Shown here: in pieces, positions 6,041 through 12,116 of the stretch
Numbering within the stretch: position 1 is the stretch's first letter
Layout: every line of letters starts with the position of its first letter
Source: CAZKXX01 sp964556705
GTDB taxonomy: Bacteria > Acidobacteriota > Terriglobia > UBA7540
Direction: 5' to 3'
Length of the DNA: 12,116 bases
NCBI GenBank assembly: GCA_964556705.1
Contig: CAZKXX010000104.1
Span: 1-12,116 of the forward strand
Translations under genes and position numbers: made by a program
The notes under the pieces: generated by a model
What the model saw: only the letters and a program-made list of their open reading frames with translations
Told to the model about the DNA's origin: nothing
Database searches by the model: none

Positions 6041-6955
6041 ATGAGTCGCGAGTGGATCATCGACAAAGAGGCGGTTGAGGCGCTCTCGGCAACGATCACA
6101 GAGGCGCCCAGGAAGAGCCATCCGGCAAGACCGCCTCACGGCGATTTGGCAAAGCTGGCGAACATTCAGACTCGTGTCCCGAGACTCGCTCCGGTTGTCG
6201 CGAATGAGAAAGCGGATTCACCTTCATTCCTGTCTCGTGCCGTTCGCTGGGCGATGGGCGCCGCGGCGGTGGCACTGGCCCTGTACGCCGTCCAGCAGGC
6301 CGCTTTCGAACCGGAAACTCCCGCTCCTTCACCGCGCGGGCTTGCCGCAGCTGCGAACCCTGCGCCTGCACAGGCAAGCTCGGGGTCTCAGGAATCGTTT
6401 TCGTTGACTCCGGGCCTGGTCATCGCGCGCGTCGCGCCAGGTCAGAGTTTCAGCCAGACGCTGACGCTCAGCAACTCCACTCCTTACGAACTGACGTTCG
6501 AGCTGAACGCCTCCGACCTGGTTGCGAAGAACGGCGAGGCCGCGATCAGTCCCGCCGGCGCACTTCCCCGCAGCCTCGCGGCGACGGCCTACTTCTCGCA
6601 ACGGGTGGTCAACGTCAAGCCGCAGCAGTCGCGTACCGTGGAGGTCACGTTTACCGTGCCGGAAGGCACCTCCGCGCAGGGACTCGTCGTGGAGTTTCGC
6701 GGCATGGACCGAGTCCCGCTCAATCCGGCGCTGGGCATGACCCCCTCGGTGGGATCGCTCATCGCCATCGCCACAGATCCGGCTTCGGACACTCCAGCCG
6801 AAATTGAATCGGGGCGTACCGCTCCAGCGTTCAACGTTTCCCAGTGGTCGAATCCGACCTCCAGCTCCGGAGAAAGACCCGCAATCAGCACTCGTCCCGG
6901 TGAAGGGCCGGCGGGAGCCGCTCCGGAATCCTCATGGCCATCGGAGGGCCAGTAA
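6041..6955 (+). CDS. Membrane-anchored protein with an extracytoplasmic Ig-like domain
   Basis: I do not recognise a named family with confidence. The 304-residue protein has a cytoplasmic N-terminus of about 65 residues, one TM segment (about 67-88), a Pro/Ala/Ser-rich linker (90-118) and a beta-rich domain (about 119-245). That domain has the pattern of Ig-like/DUF916 or chaperone-like folds: a conserved start (SLTPGLVIARVAPGQSFSQT), strands with LTLSNSTPYELTFELNASD, then VNVKPQQSRTVEVTFTVPEG and GLVVEFRGMD. The tail (250-304) is Pro/Ser/Gly-rich and probably disordered. The start at 6041 has AAAGGAG about eight bases upstream; an earlier ATG at 5978 has no comparable site. Its stop overlaps the pilV start by one base. 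Cotranscription with minor pilins suggests a role in pilus assembly or in anchoring at the envelope; this is inference. Confidence 0.7.
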   Translation: MSREWIIDKEAVEALSATITEAPRKSHPARPPHGDLAKLANIQTRVPRLAPVVANEKADSPSFLSRAVRWAMGAAAVALALYAVQQAAFEPETPAPSPRGLAAAANPAPAQASSGSQESFSLTPGLVIARVAPGQSFSQTLTLSNSTPYELTFELNASDLVAKNGEAAISPAGALPRSLAATAYFSQRVVNVKPQQSRTVEVTFTVPEGTSAQGLVVEFRGMDRVPLNPALGMTPSVGSLIAIATDPASDTPAEIESGRTAPAFNVSQWSNPTSSSGERPAISTRPGEGPAGAAPESSWPSEGQ

Positions 6956-7527
6956 TGAATCGCAAAGGCAGCGAACGCGGAGTTTCACTGATTGAGACCA
7001 TGATCGCCGTATTCATCGCACTCATCGGCATCTTCGGGCTGGGCGGAGTGATCTTCCAGGCCACCGTGCTCAGCAAAAACCAGGGAGCGGAAAACACCAG
7101 AGCCGTGATCTACGCGCAGGACAAGATCGAAAACCTGCTGGCCCTCGACTTCAAAGACTGCAACCAATCGGCTTCGGCGCAGCCGGTTGCCTGCAACACG
7201 ACGGGTATTGCCGCGAGTGGGTGGACCCAGGGCCTGCTGAGCGGCGGCGGGACCGAGCCGCTGGTGAGCGCCTGCCCGACGGGCGGGTCATCGGTGGGTT
7301 ACGTGGACTTTCTCGACCTCCGGGGACTGCGCTTGTCCGGCGCAAGTTGCTCGGATATTCCAGCGGAAGAAATCGCCTACGTGCGCCAGTGGCGGATTCA
7401 GGACCTGCCGTCCTCGGGGCCGGCGCTCAAGCAAATCACTGTCGCCGTGTATTCGCTCAGCGCGGTCACAGCCCTGGGCCTCCGGCCCGTCGCCGTGGTG
7501 ACGAGCACCGTCTCGGATGCGAACTGA
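6955..7527 (+). CDS. pilV: Type IV pilus minor pilin, PilV-like prepilin
   Basis: This 190-residue prepilin has a short basic leader ending in RG (G9), followed by VSLIETMIAVFIALIGIFGLG. The Glu is at +5 of the predicted mature protein (E14), and a hydrophobic helix spans about 10-35, the class III signal cut by PilD. The first mature residue is Val rather than the common Phe. The C-terminal RQWRIQDLPSSGPALKQITVAVYSL is typical of PilV/minor pilins. Cysteines at 69, 80, 107 and 132 could form disulfides in the exported head. The ATG overlaps the preceding stop (TAATG) and has a CGGAGGG ribosome site, so translation is coupled. PilV, PilW and PilX form the minor-pilin complex that primes pilus assembly. 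Confidence 0.88.
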   Translation: MNRKGSERGVSLIETMIAVFIALIGIFGLGGVIFQATVLSKNQGAENTRAVIYAQDKIENLLALDFKDCNQSASAQPVACNTTGIAASGWTQGLLSGGGTEPLVSACPTGGSSVGYVDFLDLRGLRLSGASCSDIPAEEIAYVRQWRIQDLPSSGPALKQITVAVYSLSAVTALGLRPVAVVTSTVSDAN

Positions 7528-7543
7528 AATGGCGGAGACGAAA

Positions 7544-8551
7544 ATGAGTCAACCAAGGGACCAAAACCGGAACAGCCGCGGGTTTTCTCTGCTCGAGATG
7601 CTGGTCAGCGTGACCATCGTGACCTTGTTGATGTCCGCCATTTTCCCGTTTCTGATTCAGGTGCAAAAGCGCCACCAGGGCAGCAGCGTCATCGCGGAAG
7701 CCAACCAGGGCACCCGGGCGGCGCTGGAGGTGATGACTCAGGAGATCGGCCAGGCTGGCTACAATCCGAATTTTCTTCCCAACAAGACCTGCGATACGCC
7801 GATTACGGCCAATGCCGCGCCGCAGTGCGTCACGCTGAACGATATCGACCGCATCTTTCCCGGGGACTGGCTGCTCGTGGACGCCGCCGGGGATAACGAG
7901 CTCGTCCGCGTAACGGGGACGTCCAAGAACGGCGCGTGCAGCTCTCCGAACCAGATTCAGGCCGTCTTTCAGGCCAATCATCCCAATACGCCCTTTCCGT
8001 TGTCGAGCTACAAGATGCCCTGGCCGGCAGGAATCCTGACGGGCACGGGAGGCTCGGACGACCAGACGCTGAAATTTTTCGGCGACATCAACGCCGACGG
8101 AACGATCCGCTACGTCGAGTACACCCTTTCGCCCACCCACTCCCCGGCGCGCACCGTGGAGGTGGACGGCGTCGAATACACGCTCTACAACCTGAACCGG
8201 TCGGTGACAGAGGTGCTTTTCATGTCGGGCCAAATCGCCGCTTCGCCGTCACCGCTCGTCCAGAACGTGCTCTACAACACGACGCTCCAGCGGGGACCGA
8301 CGGGCCAGCCCCTCTTTGCTTACCCCACTCTCGTCACCGTGGGCGTGGTGCCCAATCAGGTCACCGTCGTCGGAACGATCTCCATCACCCTGTCGGTGGC
8401 TGAAGACCCCCGAAATCTCGAGACGAACCAGGTGGCGTGGTTCACGATGGCCACACAGATCCGGCCTCTGAACCTCTCCGCCGCCGTCGCGGTCAGCCGC
8501 GCGGGAGGTTTTTCCTTCCTGCCGCGTACGCCGGACGGATTGCCGATGTAG
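7544..8551 (+). CDS. pilW: Type IV pilus minor pilin, PilW-like prepilin
   Basis: This 335-residue prepilin has a charged leader ending SRG (G13), then FSLLEMLVSVTIVTLLMSAIFPFLI. The mature N-terminus is Phe with Glu at +5 (E18) and a hydrophobic helix at about 14-38. The segment after the helix (EANQGTRAALEVMTQEIGQAGYNPN) is the typical PilW/GspJ alpha-helical spine, and the rest is a beta-rich head (SVTEVLFMS, TVVGTISITLSVAED). Of three in-frame ATGs (7517, 7529, 7544) the last is chosen: GGAG lies six bases before it and it yields the usual short leader. It begins 16 bases after pilV ends. Confidence 0.88.
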   Translation: MSQPRDQNRNSRGFSLLEMLVSVTIVTLLMSAIFPFLIQVQKRHQGSSVIAEANQGTRAALEVMTQEIGQAGYNPNFLPNKTCDTPITANAAPQCVTLNDIDRIFPGDWLLVDAAGDNELVRVTGTSKNGACSSPNQIQAVFQANHPNTPFPLSSYKMPWPAGILTGTGGSDDQTLKFFGDINADGTIRYVEYTLSPTHSPARTVEVDGVEYTLYNLNRSVTEVLFMSGQIAASPSPLVQNVLYNTTLQRGPTGQPLFAYPTLVTVGVVPNQVTVVGTISITLSVAEDPRNLETNQVAWFTMATQIRPLNLSAAVAVSRAGGFSFLPRTPDGLPM

Positions 8552-8560
8552 GAGGAAGCT

Positions 8561-10267
8561 GTGACGCGCAATTTCTCAACATTCCGACGGTCGCAAGAGC
8601 CGAAGAACCCACGCGGCGTGGCGCTGATTCTGGTGATGCTTTCGATGGCGGTACTCTCGGTCCTCGCGGCCGCCATCGTCTTCACGGCGCGGACCGACGC
8701 CATGGCCTCCTACAATTTCAAGCTCTCCACTCAGGCCGACTATCTCGCCAAGGCGGGAATTCAGGAGGCGGTTAACTGGTTCCGGAGTTCGCGCTATCAG
8801 TCCGTGGGACAGGCGGAGGCCGCCAGCTACTACGACGTCTCTTCTTCCGGCGCGACGTACAATCTCTACACCTCGAACACTTCTCCCGTCCGCTGCAAGG
8901 CGGGCGCCGACTGCCCCAATCCCGGCGAAGTGGTCCAACTCGTAGGAATATCGGGGACGGGCTCGACGAACTTTCCGAACATCACAAACGCCGCGGGCGT
9001 GCCGGTGGCAACGGCCTTTGCGCAGGACCTCTCCAATGTCGCCCGGACCGGCGACGCGACGAACGCCGGCTCGTTTTCCGTCAACGCCGTCCTCCTGAAC
9101 TATCAAACGCTCAACAACGGCCAGCCGCCGGACGTGGCCGCAACGCCGGTCGAAACCTGGCTGATTACGGCGCGCGCCACTTGGCGCGGCGCCGCCGGCT
9201 CGGCGGCCAGCGTTGCCGTGGCCGAAGAAACCGCGGTGATCCAGCCGCTTTACTTTCCTTCCTACGGCCACGCGCTTTATGGGTACTGCTCCGTGACGAT
9301 GCAAGGCAGCTCGGGCGTCTGCACGGATTCGTTTAATTCTGACCTCGGCGCCTACGGCGACGGCAACACGTCAGTGGCGTCGGGCAATTGCAATTCCGAC
9401 TCGGCCAGCAACGTCATCGCGGCCGGCGCGGGCGTGGGTGCCAACGGTGGCGTCACGCTGGGCTCGAACGTCATCGTCGCCGGCAACGTCACTCTCGGGA
9501 CCGACCCGACGGCGGGCTGCACCGCCAGCGGATTTACAGGTTCCACGAGTTCGGTTTTGGGGCAGGTGCTCAACGGACCTCATGTTGAACCCCCACCTTT
9601 GCCTGTCTTTCCTGCTAACTTTCCGACCGGCGCGCCCAGCTACAGCCTGACGGGCGGCAATCCCACACTGACCCTGCCGGTCGGAGCCCCAGCAAACCCC
9701 GCCTTCGGTTATCCGGGCACCTCCCCGCCTTATTCCTGGTCGGAGCCCTGCATGCCGGGCCTGACCTGCAATGGCACCAAAGAAAACCCGTACCTCATCG
9801 ATCGCCTCCGAATGCAGAGCGGCGGCACAAAGACGACACTCGTCGGCGGCGCCAGCCCTTCGAACCCCGTCTATTACGACATCAATGAGATCGACCAGAC
9901 CGGCGGAACGATCGTCGTAACGGGCCACGTCGTTTTGAACGTCAAATCGGCGATGAAGATTGCGGGCAGCGGAATTTCGAACGGCGTCACGTCCAACATT
10001 CCGCCGCAGTATGTGAAGATCAACTACGCGGGGACTTCCGGCGTGAGCCTGAGCGGCGGTGGAGCGGTCTCAGCCATCATCGACGCGCCGCTCGCCACCG
10101 TCACGCTGGGCGGCGGCGGCAGCACCGGCTATCTGGTGGGCGCGGTCAAGGCAAACAATATCATCGTCCAGGGGGGCTACCCCGTGCACTATGACATGCA
10201 ACTGAACAAGGCCGGGGGTACGCTCAGCGTGATGGTCACCACGGGCTACAGTCGCAGCAAGCGGTAA
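8561..10267 (+). CDS. pilX: PilX-like pilus protein with large beta-helical C-terminus
   Basis: This 568-residue protein starts at a GTG with AGGAGG five bases upstream. The leader ends PRG (G19), then VALILVMLSMAVLSVLAAAIVFTA, a hydrophobic helix without Glu at +5, as in PilX/GspK-type pseudopilins. QADYLAKAGIQEAVNWF (about 57-75) is the PilX N-terminal signature. The remainder is Gly/Ser/Asn/Thr-rich, with repeated short beta turns (GGVTLGSNVIVAGNVTLG near 296-313). The C-terminal module (about 440-553) has the pattern of the domain called DUF7305: TIVVTGHVVLNVKSAMKIAG, then SLSGGGAVSAIIDAPLATVTLGGGG, YLVGAVKANNIIVQGG and VHYDMQL. PilX is usually much shorter, so this is an enlarged form, probably a tip-exposed or adhesive head. 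Nine bases separate it from pilW. The stop codon abuts a tRNA-like fragment. Confidence 0.85.
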   Translation: MTRNFSTFRRSQEPKNPRGVALILVMLSMAVLSVLAAAIVFTARTDAMASYNFKLSTQADYLAKAGIQEAVNWFRSSRYQSVGQAEAASYYDVSSSGATYNLYTSNTSPVRCKAGADCPNPGEVVQLVGISGTGSTNFPNITNAAGVPVATAFAQDLSNVARTGDATNAGSFSVNAVLLNYQTLNNGQPPDVAATPVETWLITARATWRGAAGSAASVAVAEETAVIQPLYFPSYGHALYGYCSVTMQGSSGVCTDSFNSDLGAYGDGNTSVASGNCNSDSASNVIAAGAGVGANGGVTLGSNVIVAGNVTLGTDPTAGCTASGFTGSTSSVLGQVLNGPHVEPPPLPVFPANFPTGAPSYSLTGGNPTLTLPVGAPANPAFGYPGTSPPYSWSEPCMPGLTCNGTKENPYLIDRLRMQSGGTKTTLVGGASPSNPVYYDINEIDQTGGTIVVTGHVVLNVKSAMKIAGSGISNGVTSNIPPQYVKINYAGTSGVSLSGGGAVSAIIDAPLATVTLGGGGSTGYLVGAVKANNIIVQGGYPVHYDMQLNKAGGTLSVMVTTGYSRSKR

Positions 10268-10269
10268 GG

Positions 10270-10313
10270 CTGTTAGCCGAAGGGTTGCAGGTTCGAGTCC
10301 TGCCCGGGGAGCC
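10270..10313 (+). pseudogene. tRNA-Asn-like 3' half (possible attachment-site remnant)
   Basis: The segment reads as tRNA positions 32 to 75 with every element at correct length: anticodon loop CTGTTAG (10270-10276, anticodon GTT for Asn), 3' anticodon strand CCGAA, five-base variable loop, T-stem GCAGG (10287-10291), T-loop TTCGAGT (10292-10298), T-stem CCTGC (10299-10303), acceptor strand CCGGGGA (10304-10310), discriminator G and CC. The matching 5' acceptor strand TCCCCGG and a D-arm are absent upstream, where the pilX coding sequence runs instead, and only three of five anticodon-stem pairs can form. A lone 3' half starting at the anticodon loop is what integrases acting on tRNA genes leave behind. 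Known: such elements use tRNA 3' halves as att sites. Inferred: that this happened here. No integrase is in the window. Confidence 0.65.
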
Positions 10314-10317
10314 GAGC

Positions 10318-10344
10318 CTTCCTTCTTCAGGAAGTTGAATTTTA
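10318..10344 (+). terminator. Weak candidate terminator after the pilus operon
   Basis: CTTCC (10318-10322) pairs with GGAAG (10330-10334) around a seven-base loop and is followed by TTGAATTTT. The stem is short and the T-run interrupted, so termination efficiency is doubtful. Its position just after the last gene of the operon is the main support. Confidence 0.25.
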
Positions 10345-10569
10345 CGAATGACCAGGTTATTCGCCCCATACCCTTCAGTCGCTCGCCGGATGGTGTCTAA
10401 ATCAGACCCGTGATCGGAGTCAAATCTTCGCGTTCGAAAACAGTGATGGACGCGGCTTTTGTCCAACGTTTGCGCGGCTCTTTTTGGGGGGCATTGGGTG
10501 CAGGCATGATTGAACCATAGGCCGATGGGCCCGCATAGGTTTCTTTGGGAAATGCAGTATCTCAGGACA

Positions 10570-11139
10570 TCATCTCCTCCTGGATCCAGCCAGCAATTCC
10601 GGCAGGCGATCAATTACTCGGTCGAACGGTTTTCGATCCCCCAGCACGCGTGCCAGAACGAGCGAGCCCTCGATTTCGATGAGGGCCTGTCCCGAACGTT
10701 CCCGGGCCTCGGCGCCCGACGCGCCGGCCTCGCGGGCGATGCCCGTGAAAGCCTGCAGCCAGCCCTTCAGCGACCTGCGCAGAGCCTCCCGCAGACCCGG
10801 GCTGCCGCCTGGCAGCGAAAGCGTATCGAGAACGCAAGACTTGCTCCCCTCACCGTAAAGCTCACGCAGGCGTTTTGCGACCAACCGGACCTTTTGCGCG
10901 GGCTTGCCGGGCCGCTCCAAAGGTGTGAACACGTGGTCTTGAAACCACTGATTCACGTGGCTGACGACTGCGGCAGCCATGTCTTTCTTTCCGCCGGGAA
11001 ACCGGTGGTAGAGACTGGCCTTTTCGAGCCCTGTTGCCTCGGCAATTCGGCTTAAGCTTGCCCCCTCATAACCTTGGGCGCGGAAGACGTCGGTAAGTGC
11101 GCAGATCAGGTCTTCATCACTCAGCTTCGCATGGGCCAT
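10570..11139 (-). CDS. TetR family transcriptional repressor
   Basis: This 189-residue protein has an N-terminal TetR helix-turn-helix (about 10-55) with the signature ASLSRIAEATGLEKASLYHRFPGGKKDM, followed by an all-helical ligand-binding domain (about 60-185). The SLYHRFPGGKKDM form and the C-terminal half (SKSCVLDTLSLPGG, GWLQAFTGIAREAG) resemble the LmrA/YxaF branch. The ATG at 11139 has AAGGAG ten bases upstream on the minus strand. It is divergent from the DsrE-family gene, and two copies of a CGTTCGGCAT element lie between them, one inside its own candidate promoter, so autoregulation and control of the neighbour are likely. The ligand is unknown. Confidence 0.93.
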   Translation of the reverse strand: MAHAKLSDEDLICALTDVFRAQGYEGASLSRIAEATGLEKASLYHRFPGGKKDMAAAVVSHVNQWFQDHVFTPLERPGKPAQKVRLVAKRLRELYGEGSKSCVLDTLSLPGGSPGLREALRRSLKGWLQAFTGIAREAGASGAEARERSGQALIEIEGSLVLARVLGDRKPFDRVIDRLPELLAGSRRR

Positions 11140-11161
11140 CTCGTCGAGACTCCTTGTCCTC

Positions 11162-11190
11162 AGTATACAGATCGTTCGTTCGGCATTAAA
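11162..11190 (-). promoter_or_regulatory. Candidate promoter of the tetR-family gene
   Basis: On the minus strand, TTTAAT (11190-11185) and TATACT (11167-11162) are separated by exactly 17 bases. The -10 matches five of six consensus positions and the -35 only three. The spacer contains one copy of the operator element (11171-11186), so a bound repressor would block RNA polymerase. Confidence 0.5.
11171..11186. promoter_or_regulatory. Candidate TetR operator 1
   Basis: ATCGTTCGTTCGGCAT contains the ten-base element CGTTCGGCAT (11177-11186) that recurs at 11249-11258. The left half is less symmetric than in operator 2. It lies within the spacer of the promoter for the repressor gene, consistent with autorepression. 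Confidence 0.5.
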
Positions 11191-11243
11191 GGGCGCCCGC
11201 CGCCGAGCGGGCCAGACGCTGAGAGCATCTTAAGGAATCTTTA

Positions 11244-11258
11244 CCGAACGTTCGGCAT
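11244..11258. promoter_or_regulatory. Candidate TetR operator 2 (perfect palindrome)
   Basis: CCGAACGTTCGG (11244-11255) is a perfect 12-bp palindrome followed by CAT, so that CGTTCGGCAT (11249-11258) repeats operator 1 exactly. The two copies are 72 bases apart, close to seven helical turns. It sits about 60 bases before the DsrE-family start codon, where it could block that gene's promoter. Confidence 0.6.
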
Positions 11259-11314
11259 CATATCGGTGGGAGATGCAAAGCAGCTCCCAGAAGCTACCGT
11301 ACAGGAGGCGAAAC

Positions 11315-11689
11315 ATGAAAGCAGCAATTGTGGTGTTTTCCGATCCCAAGAGCGGCTCGGAGGAATCTCTGGGCCGGGTCTTTAATGCCCTGGCCGCGGC
11401 CTATGACTTCAAGCAAAAAGGCGACGATGTCCGCATTCTGTTCCACGGTGCGGGTACCCGCTGGGTCGGCGAACTGACCAAGGGCGATCACCCGGCGCAT
11501 GGTTTGTTCGAAGCCGTGAAGGACAAAGTGGCCGGCGTATCCTGCGGCTGCGCCGACGTGTTCGGGGCCACAGCCGAAGCCGAAAAGGGCGGCTTTGAAC
11601 TGATTAAGGACAATCGGGTCCCCAACACCAGTGGATTGCCGAGCTTCCGCACACTGGCCAGCGAGGGGTACACCGTCCTGACGTTCTAA
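11315..11689 (+). CDS. DsrE family protein
   Basis: This 124-residue protein has the DsrE/DsrF-like alpha/beta fold: a first strand KAAIVVFSDPKSG, a helix, GDDVRILFHGAGTRWVGEL, then FEAVKDKVAGVSCGCADVFG, and the typical closing LPSFRTLASEGYTVLTF. DsrE-like proteins include sulfur-transfer subunits (TusD, DsrE) with an active Cys. Here C77 and C79 lie in the SCGCADVFGA segment, near the position where related proteins carry a Cys, but a sulfur-relay role is not shown. The start has AGGAGG six bases upstream; an in-frame upstream ATG at 11273 lacks one. It is preceded by the TetR operator and followed after 72 bases by an FMN-binding-type protein. Confidence 0.88.
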   Translation: MKAAIVVFSDPKSGSEESLGRVFNALAAAYDFKQKGDDVRILFHGAGTRWVGELTKGDHPAHGLFEAVKDKVAGVSCGCADVFGATAEAEKGGFELIKDNRVPNTSGLPSFRTLASEGYTVLTF

Positions 11690-11694
11690 CAACG

Positions 11695-11731
11695 GAGCCC
11701 GAACGGAAGGCCGGGCTCAAGTCCGGCCTTC
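11695..11731 (+). terminator. Two mutually exclusive hairpins between dsrE-like and oxidase-like genes
   Basis: A strong hairpin pairs GAAGGCCGGGC (11706-11716) with GTCCGGCCTTC (11721-11731), an 11-bp stem with one G-T wobble and a TCAA loop. An alternative hairpin pairs GAGCCCG (11695-11701) with CGGGCTC (11712-11718) and uses part of the same sequence. Only ATTTG follows, so a classical U-tract is missing. It may be a leaky terminator or an mRNA-stability hairpin setting different expression of the two genes. Confidence 0.45.
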
Positions 11732-11761
11732 ATTTGCGGCCTGCGCAAGGACGGGACAACG

Positions 11762-12116
11762 ATGAACACTCCTTACCACGAAGGCGAAATGGCGGTTCAG
11801 CGGCGCGCCAATGAGGCCAACATAGCCGATCGCAATGGTGCGGTGATCGCAAACACCATCATGCGTGGAGCGTTCGGCTTCCTAAGGCAGCAGCCCATGG
11901 CCGTTCTCGGCAGCCAGGACAAGGAAGGCAGGCTCTGGGCCTCTCTGCTGTTTGGCAATCCGGGGTTTCTCGACCCTGCGAACGATGGGCGATCCCTTCG
12001 GATCCTGGTCTGCGAGGCCGACCGTCAGCCAGCGGACCCTCTCTGGCAAAACATCGCCACGAATCCTCAGATCGGAATGCTCGTCATCGAACTGGGCACA
12101 AGGCGCCGAGTACGCA
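11762..12116 (+). CDS. Pyridoxamine 5'-phosphate oxidase-like FMN-binding protein (3' end cut)
   Basis: The open frame runs from the ATG at 11762 to the window edge (118 residues). The start MNTPYHEGEMAVQRRANE, the middle FLRQQPMAVLGSQDKEGRLWASLLFGNPGFL and the later NIATNPQIGMLVIELGTRRRVR match the N-terminal split-barrel region of the PNPOx-like family, which binds FMN or a related flavin. The YHEGE...Q-R-A start is characteristic of a subfamily distinct from genuine PdxH, so vitamin B6 synthesis should not be assumed. AAGGA lies about ten bases before the ATG. It is probably cotranscribed with the DsrE-family gene under the TetR repressor, attenuated by the intervening hairpin. Confidence 0.85.
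   Translation, partial: MNTPYHEGEMAVQRRANEANIADRNGAVIANTIMRGAFGFLRQQPMAVLGSQDKEGRLWASLLFGNPGFLDPANDGRSLRILVCEADRQPADPLWQNIATNPQIGMLVIELGTRRRVR

Larger units (their letters stand above)
10268..10569. other. Non-coding stretch after pilX (about 300 bp)
   Basis: I see no supported gene here. The left end carries the tRNA-like fragment (10270-10313) and a weak hairpin followed by a few T residues (10318-10344). The middle contains TGTCTAAATCAGA (10394-10406), a reverse-complement match to the operator-like element at 4054-4066. Frames across the region are short and lack ribosome sites. It separates the pilus operon from a functionally unrelated gene set and may be a junction. Confidence 0.5.

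Noticed and set aside
10210..10269. Possible 5' half of the tRNA within the end of pilX (AGCAAGCGG resembles a tRNA-Asn D-stem/anticodon-stem junction)
   Set aside because: No TCCCCGG acceptor strand or D-arm can be placed, a five-base insertion would be needed, and the codons make sense as the PilX C-terminus. The likeness is probably coincidental.

Overview
The window is a GC-rich bacterial segment with strong Shine-Dalgarno sites before nearly every gene and tightly packed co-directional operons. The gene content (an NtrC/PilR-type sigma54 activator, a receiver-PilZ protein, minor pilins PilV/PilW/PilX with a large PilX carrying a DUF7305-like C-terminus) fits a soil or sediment Acidobacteriota or deltaproteobacterium-like organism. 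That placement is inference, because no marker gene is present.

Layout. 1-336 (minus): 5' part of a receiver-domain response regulator, cut by the window edge. 337-810: divergent intergenic region with a candidate sigma70 promoter. 811-3961: a three-gene signalling operon made of a two-TM histidine-kinase-like protein with a badly degenerate ATPase domain, a single-domain receiver, and a sigma54 enhancer-binding response regulator (REC-AAA+-Fis HTH, GAFTGA intact). 3962-4435: regulatory region with TGTC/GACA dyads and a very good -24/-12 (sigma54) promoter. 4436-10267: a six-gene operon encoding receiver-PilZ, a membrane protein with a catalytically dead GGDEF domain that keeps an I-site-like RxxD, a membrane-anchored Ig-like domain protein, PilV, PilW and PilX.

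10268-10569 holds what looks like the 3' half of a tRNA-Asn gene directly after the pilX stop codon. It is a possible attachment-site scar and sits where pilY1 would often be expected. 10570-12116 is unrelated in function: a TetR repressor (minus) divergent from a DsrE-family protein, followed by a truncated pyridoxamine-5'-phosphate-oxidase-like protein. Two copies of a CGTTCGGCAT operator element lie between the divergent genes.

Working model (inference): the signalling operon controls the pilus operon through sigma54. Within the pilus operon, c-di-GMP may be sensed by the PilZ protein and by the dead GGDEF protein. The unusual theme is that several signalling enzymes have lost catalytic residues but kept binding or phosphotransfer residues: the kinase keeps its His and the GGDEF domain keeps RxxD. 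This suggests a relay or receptor module rather than conventional enzymes.
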